64,000 nucleotides of DNA from Caldicoprobacter guelmensis (GTDB taxonomy: Bacteria; Bacillota; Clostridia; Caldicoprobacterales; Caldicoprobacteraceae). A model generated the notes under the pieces. That model was not told where the DNA came from, did not search any database, and was given only the letters and a program-made list of their open reading frames with translations. Below, piece by piece: positions 61,889 to 64,000 of this stretch. The translations under genes were made by a program, and so were the position numbers. Numbering within the stretch: the first letter of the stretch is position 1; each line of letters begins with the position of its first letter. The stretch spans positions 62,001 to 126,000 of the forward strand of contig NZ_JAFBDW010000003.1 in the NCBI RefSeq assembly GCF_016908415.1. Reading direction: 5' to 3'.

Positions 61889-62565
61889 TATTCTTCGTCG
61901 AGGACGACGATAACATAAGGGAATTGGTGGTGTACACGCTACAAACGGTGGGGTTTGAAGCCCGTGGCTTTGAAAACGGCAAAGCCTTCTTTGAGGCGCT
62001 GTCAAATCAAAGACCACAGCTCATACTCCTTGACATAATGCTCCCAGATCAGGACGGGCTTAAGGTCCTCAAGAAATTGAGGTCTCACCCCACCACCAAA
62101 GATATACCCATTATAATGGTCACTGCAAAAGGAACCGAGTACGACAAAGTAATAGGCCTTGACAGCGGTGCTGATGACTATATCACCAAGCCCTTTGGCA
62201 TGATGGAGCTTATTTCGCGCATCAAGGCGGTACTGCGCCGCACATCGGCCAGGGGAAATCAACCAACACAGATATTGACAGTAGGCCCCATAACTTTGGA
62301 CACCGAAAAATACGAGGTTACCATAGAGGGAAAGAAACTTGAACTCACACACAAAGAATTCGAGCTGCTGCGCTACCTCATGGAAAATCAGGGCATTGTT
62401 CTCAGCCGAGACAAAATCCTTGAGGCGGTTTGGGGCTATGATTTTGACGGCGAAACCCGTACCGTTGACGTCCACATACGCTTGCTTAGGCAAAAGTTGG
62501 GCAAATGGGCTGAACTGATAGAGACAATACGGGGAGTGGGTTACCGAATTGGAGGACAAAGATGA
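61885..62565 (+). CDS. phoB: Phosphate-regulon response regulator (PhoB/PhoP type)
   Basis: 226 residues. Receiver domain with acidic pocket EDDD near the start, phospho-acceptor Asp50 (LILLDIMLPDQDG), Thr/Lys switch (MVTAKG, ITKPFG), then an OmpR-type winged helix (ELTHKEFELLRYLMENQG, DGETRTVDVHIRLLRQKLG). The PhoU/PhoR context identifies it. It should bind the Pho box upstream of pstS. Overlaps phoR by 4 bp. Confidence 0.93.
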   Translation: MIFFVEDDDNIRELVVYTLQTVGFEARGFENGKAFFEALSNQRPQLILLDIMLPDQDGLKVLKKLRSHPTTKDIPIIMVTAKGTEYDKVIGLDSGADDYITKPFGMMELISRIKAVLRRTSARGNQPTQILTVGPITLDTEKYEVTIEGKKLELTHKEFELLRYLMENQGIVLSRDKILEAVWGYDFDGETRTVDVHIRLLRQKLGKWAELIETIRGVGYRIGGQR

Positions 62566-64000
62566 AGCGCAGAATATTTCTGAGCATGTGCTTTCTAGCT
62601 GTGTTGACTATATTGTTGTCCGGCGCCATGACCTTTGCAGTGGTATACAGGCAAATATTCCACATCATGCAGAGAGAAATAGAAAAAGAGGCCTTCTATA
62701 TCTCGGCAAGCCTTGAAAACGTAGAGGACCCGGTTCCAGTATTGCAGAACGTCTCAGCAAAGGCGCATCGCATCACCCTGATAGCAAGCGATGGCACTGT
62801 ATTGTTTGACAACGCTGAAAAGCCAGAAAACATGGAAAACCACAGAAACAGGCCAGAAGTATTAGCTGCCTTAAAAAATGGCATAGGAAAGTCGGTACGC
62901 CTCTCAAGAACGCTGGGCAAGCAGACGTTCTACTGCGCCGTGCTTCTCAGAAATGGCATGGTGCTGAGAGTAGCAAATGTGGTTGACAGCGTCTACAGCG
63001 CCATGCTTAATTTGGTGCCCTATACACTGCTCATCACTGCCGTCACCATTGCTTTCGCCTTGCTTATTGCCAGCCGCGAGACCAAAAAAATAGTTGAGCC
63101 AATTAATGCGCTAAACCTCCAAAATCCATTATCCAATGAGGTCTACGATGAACTGTCACCCCTGCTCATGCGCATAGCCCAGCAGAACAAGCAGATAGAG
63201 GATCAGATGCGCGCCTTAAGGGAAAAGCACGAGGAGTTTAATGCCATAACCGAAAATATGAATGAAGGCTTGATACTTCTCAATGAAAAAGCCGATATCC
63301 TTTCAATCAACAAAAGCGCCATACGCATTTTCGGCGGCCACGATAGAAACAGCTACCTCAATAAAAACATCATCACCTTGAGCCGTGATTTAACTTTACG
63401 AGCGGCGGTAAAAAAAGCCCTTGAGGGTGACCACTGCGAAGAAATATTGGAAATGAGCAGCTGTCATTACCGTATTACAGCCAACCCCGTCTGGGCCAAC
63501 GGACAGGTAAAAGGGGCAGTAGTCCTAATTCTGGATATAACCGAAAGGTATGCTGCCGAGCAAATGCGCCGCGAATTTTCTGCCAACGTATCCCACGAGC
63601 TTAAAACGCCACTCACTTCCATACTGGGCTATGCCGAAATCATTAAAAACAGAATGGTAAAGGAAGAAGACATCCCTCGCTTTGCCGAGCGCATATACAA
63701 TGAAGCTCGCCATCTGATCTCCCTCATTGACGACATCATAAAACTTTCTCGCCTTGACGAGGAGCACATCGACATCCCCCGAAAAAAAGTGAGTCTGCTG
63801 GAACTGGCCAAAAAAGTATGCGCCCGTTTAGAACCGCTGGCAAAAGAAAAAGGCGTCACCGTCACTGTATCAGGAGACAAAGGCGTTGTCCTTGGAATAG
63901 AGGAAATACTGGAACAGATGATATACAACCTATGCGATAACGCCATAAAATACAACAAAAAGAACGGCAGAGTGGATGTAACGATCTTACAGCAAGATAA
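62562..64000 (+). CDS. phoR: Phosphate-regulon sensor histidine kinase PhoR (3' end beyond window)
   Basis: 479 codons visible, no stop before the edge. First membrane helix (about 5-28), extracytoplasmic segment, second helix (about 147-167), and a PAS domain (about 225-330, EEFNAITENMNEGLILLNEKAD). HisKA follows with His345 in FSANVSHELKTPLTS, then the start of the ATPase domain with the N box MIYNLCDNAIKYN. The G boxes lie outside. ATG 62562 overlaps the phoB stop. The extracytoplasmic part is well developed, unlike the Escherichia coli type. Confidence 0.94.
   Translation, partial: MKRRIFLSMCFLAVLTILLSGAMTFAVVYRQIFHIMQREIEKEAFYISASLENVEDPVPVLQNVSAKAHRITLIASDGTVLFDNAEKPENMENHRNRPEVLAALKNGIGKSVRLSRTLGKQTFYCAVLLRNGMVLRVANVVDSVYSAMLNLVPYTLLITAVTIAFALLIASRETKKIVEPINALNLQNPLSNEVYDELSPLLMRIAQQNKQIEDQMRALREKHEEFNAITENMNEGLILLNEKADILSINKSAIRIFGGHDRNSYLNKNIITLSRDLTLRAAVKKALEGDHCEEILEMSSCHYRITANPVWANGQVKGAVVLILDITERYAAEQMRREFSANVSHELKTPLTSILGYAEIIKNRMVKEEDIPRFAERIYNEARHLISLIDDIIKLSRLDEEHIDIPRKKVSLLELAKKVCARLEPLAKEKGVTVTVSGDKGVVLGIEEILEQMIYNLCDNAIKYNKKNGRVDVTILQQD

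Overview
The window reads as a chromosome segment of an anaerobic, probably thermophilic member of the Clostridia. Evidence: strong Shine-Dalgarno sequences with frequent GTG/TTG starts, an NfnAB electron-bifurcating pair, a TM1266-type iron-only hydrogenase regulator, and a 352-residue secondary alcohol dehydrogenase close to the Thermoanaerobacter type. Genus cannot be fixed from sequence alone; Caldicoprobacter- or Thermoanaerobacter-like lineages are plausible.

Layout. 1-5.8 kb (minus): a carbohydrate ABC uptake system (two permeases, two solute-binding proteins), whose upstream-most gene has lost its signal peptide next to an IS110 element (5.8-7.6 kb). 7.7-11.6 kb: carbohydrate-related genes, namely a DUF5060-type glycoside hydrolase, a decayed sialate O-acetylesterase and a polysaccharide deacetylase. 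11.7-19.7 kb (minus): purine operon purE-C-F-M-N-H-D, interrupted between purC and purF by a TnpB 3'-end remnant. Its promoter carries an inverted PurBox-like operator that also forms the terminator of the preceding larC. 19.9-24.5 kb (minus): DUF3842, CooT-like Ni protein, guaB, larB and larC1/larC2. The two larC halves are joined by a likely -1 ribosomal frameshift, so this is a nickel-pincer-cofactor block embedded in purine genes. 24.6-30.7 kb (minus): ogg, nfnB, nfnA, a P-loop/Asp23-like protein, malic enzyme and nth. 30.8-34.4 kb: secondary alcohol dehydrogenase and two UroD-fold proteins. 34.6-37.4 kb (plus): an unknown beta-rich/coiled-coil protein and a cysteine desulfurase-like protein. 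37.5-44.5 kb: subtilase, a small cluster of unknown proteins including a 48-residue membrane microprotein, an ECF-type membrane protein that seems to start on AUA, the hydrogenase regulator, a MASE3-SpoIIE phosphatase, a CBM protein and HPr. 44.7-49.1 kb (plus): glyS, argD, argF, GNAT. 49.2-57.5 kb (minus): Rsm22, MATE, a truncated ADP-ribosylglycohydrolase, VapBC, a holin-like protein, PolX, a CBS protein, PadR, a second TnpB remnant and OsmC. 57.7-64 kb (plus): a complete phosphate regulon, PstSCAB-PhoU-PhoB-PhoR (PhoR runs off the window).

How it works together: the phosphate operon is preceded by an 11-bp-period array of Pho-box hexamers, and its own response regulator and kinase lie at the 3' end, an apparent autoregulatory loop. 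Its PstS is circularly permuted relative to the classical protein. The purine and nickel blocks are physically interlocked through one hairpin that looks like both a terminator and a PurR operator. The most unusual items are this dual hairpin, the larC frameshift site, the two solo TnpB/omega-RNA-like ends, the permuted PstS with its Pho box, and the uncharacterised 38.8-40.4 kb cluster whose proteins share a repeated helical motif.
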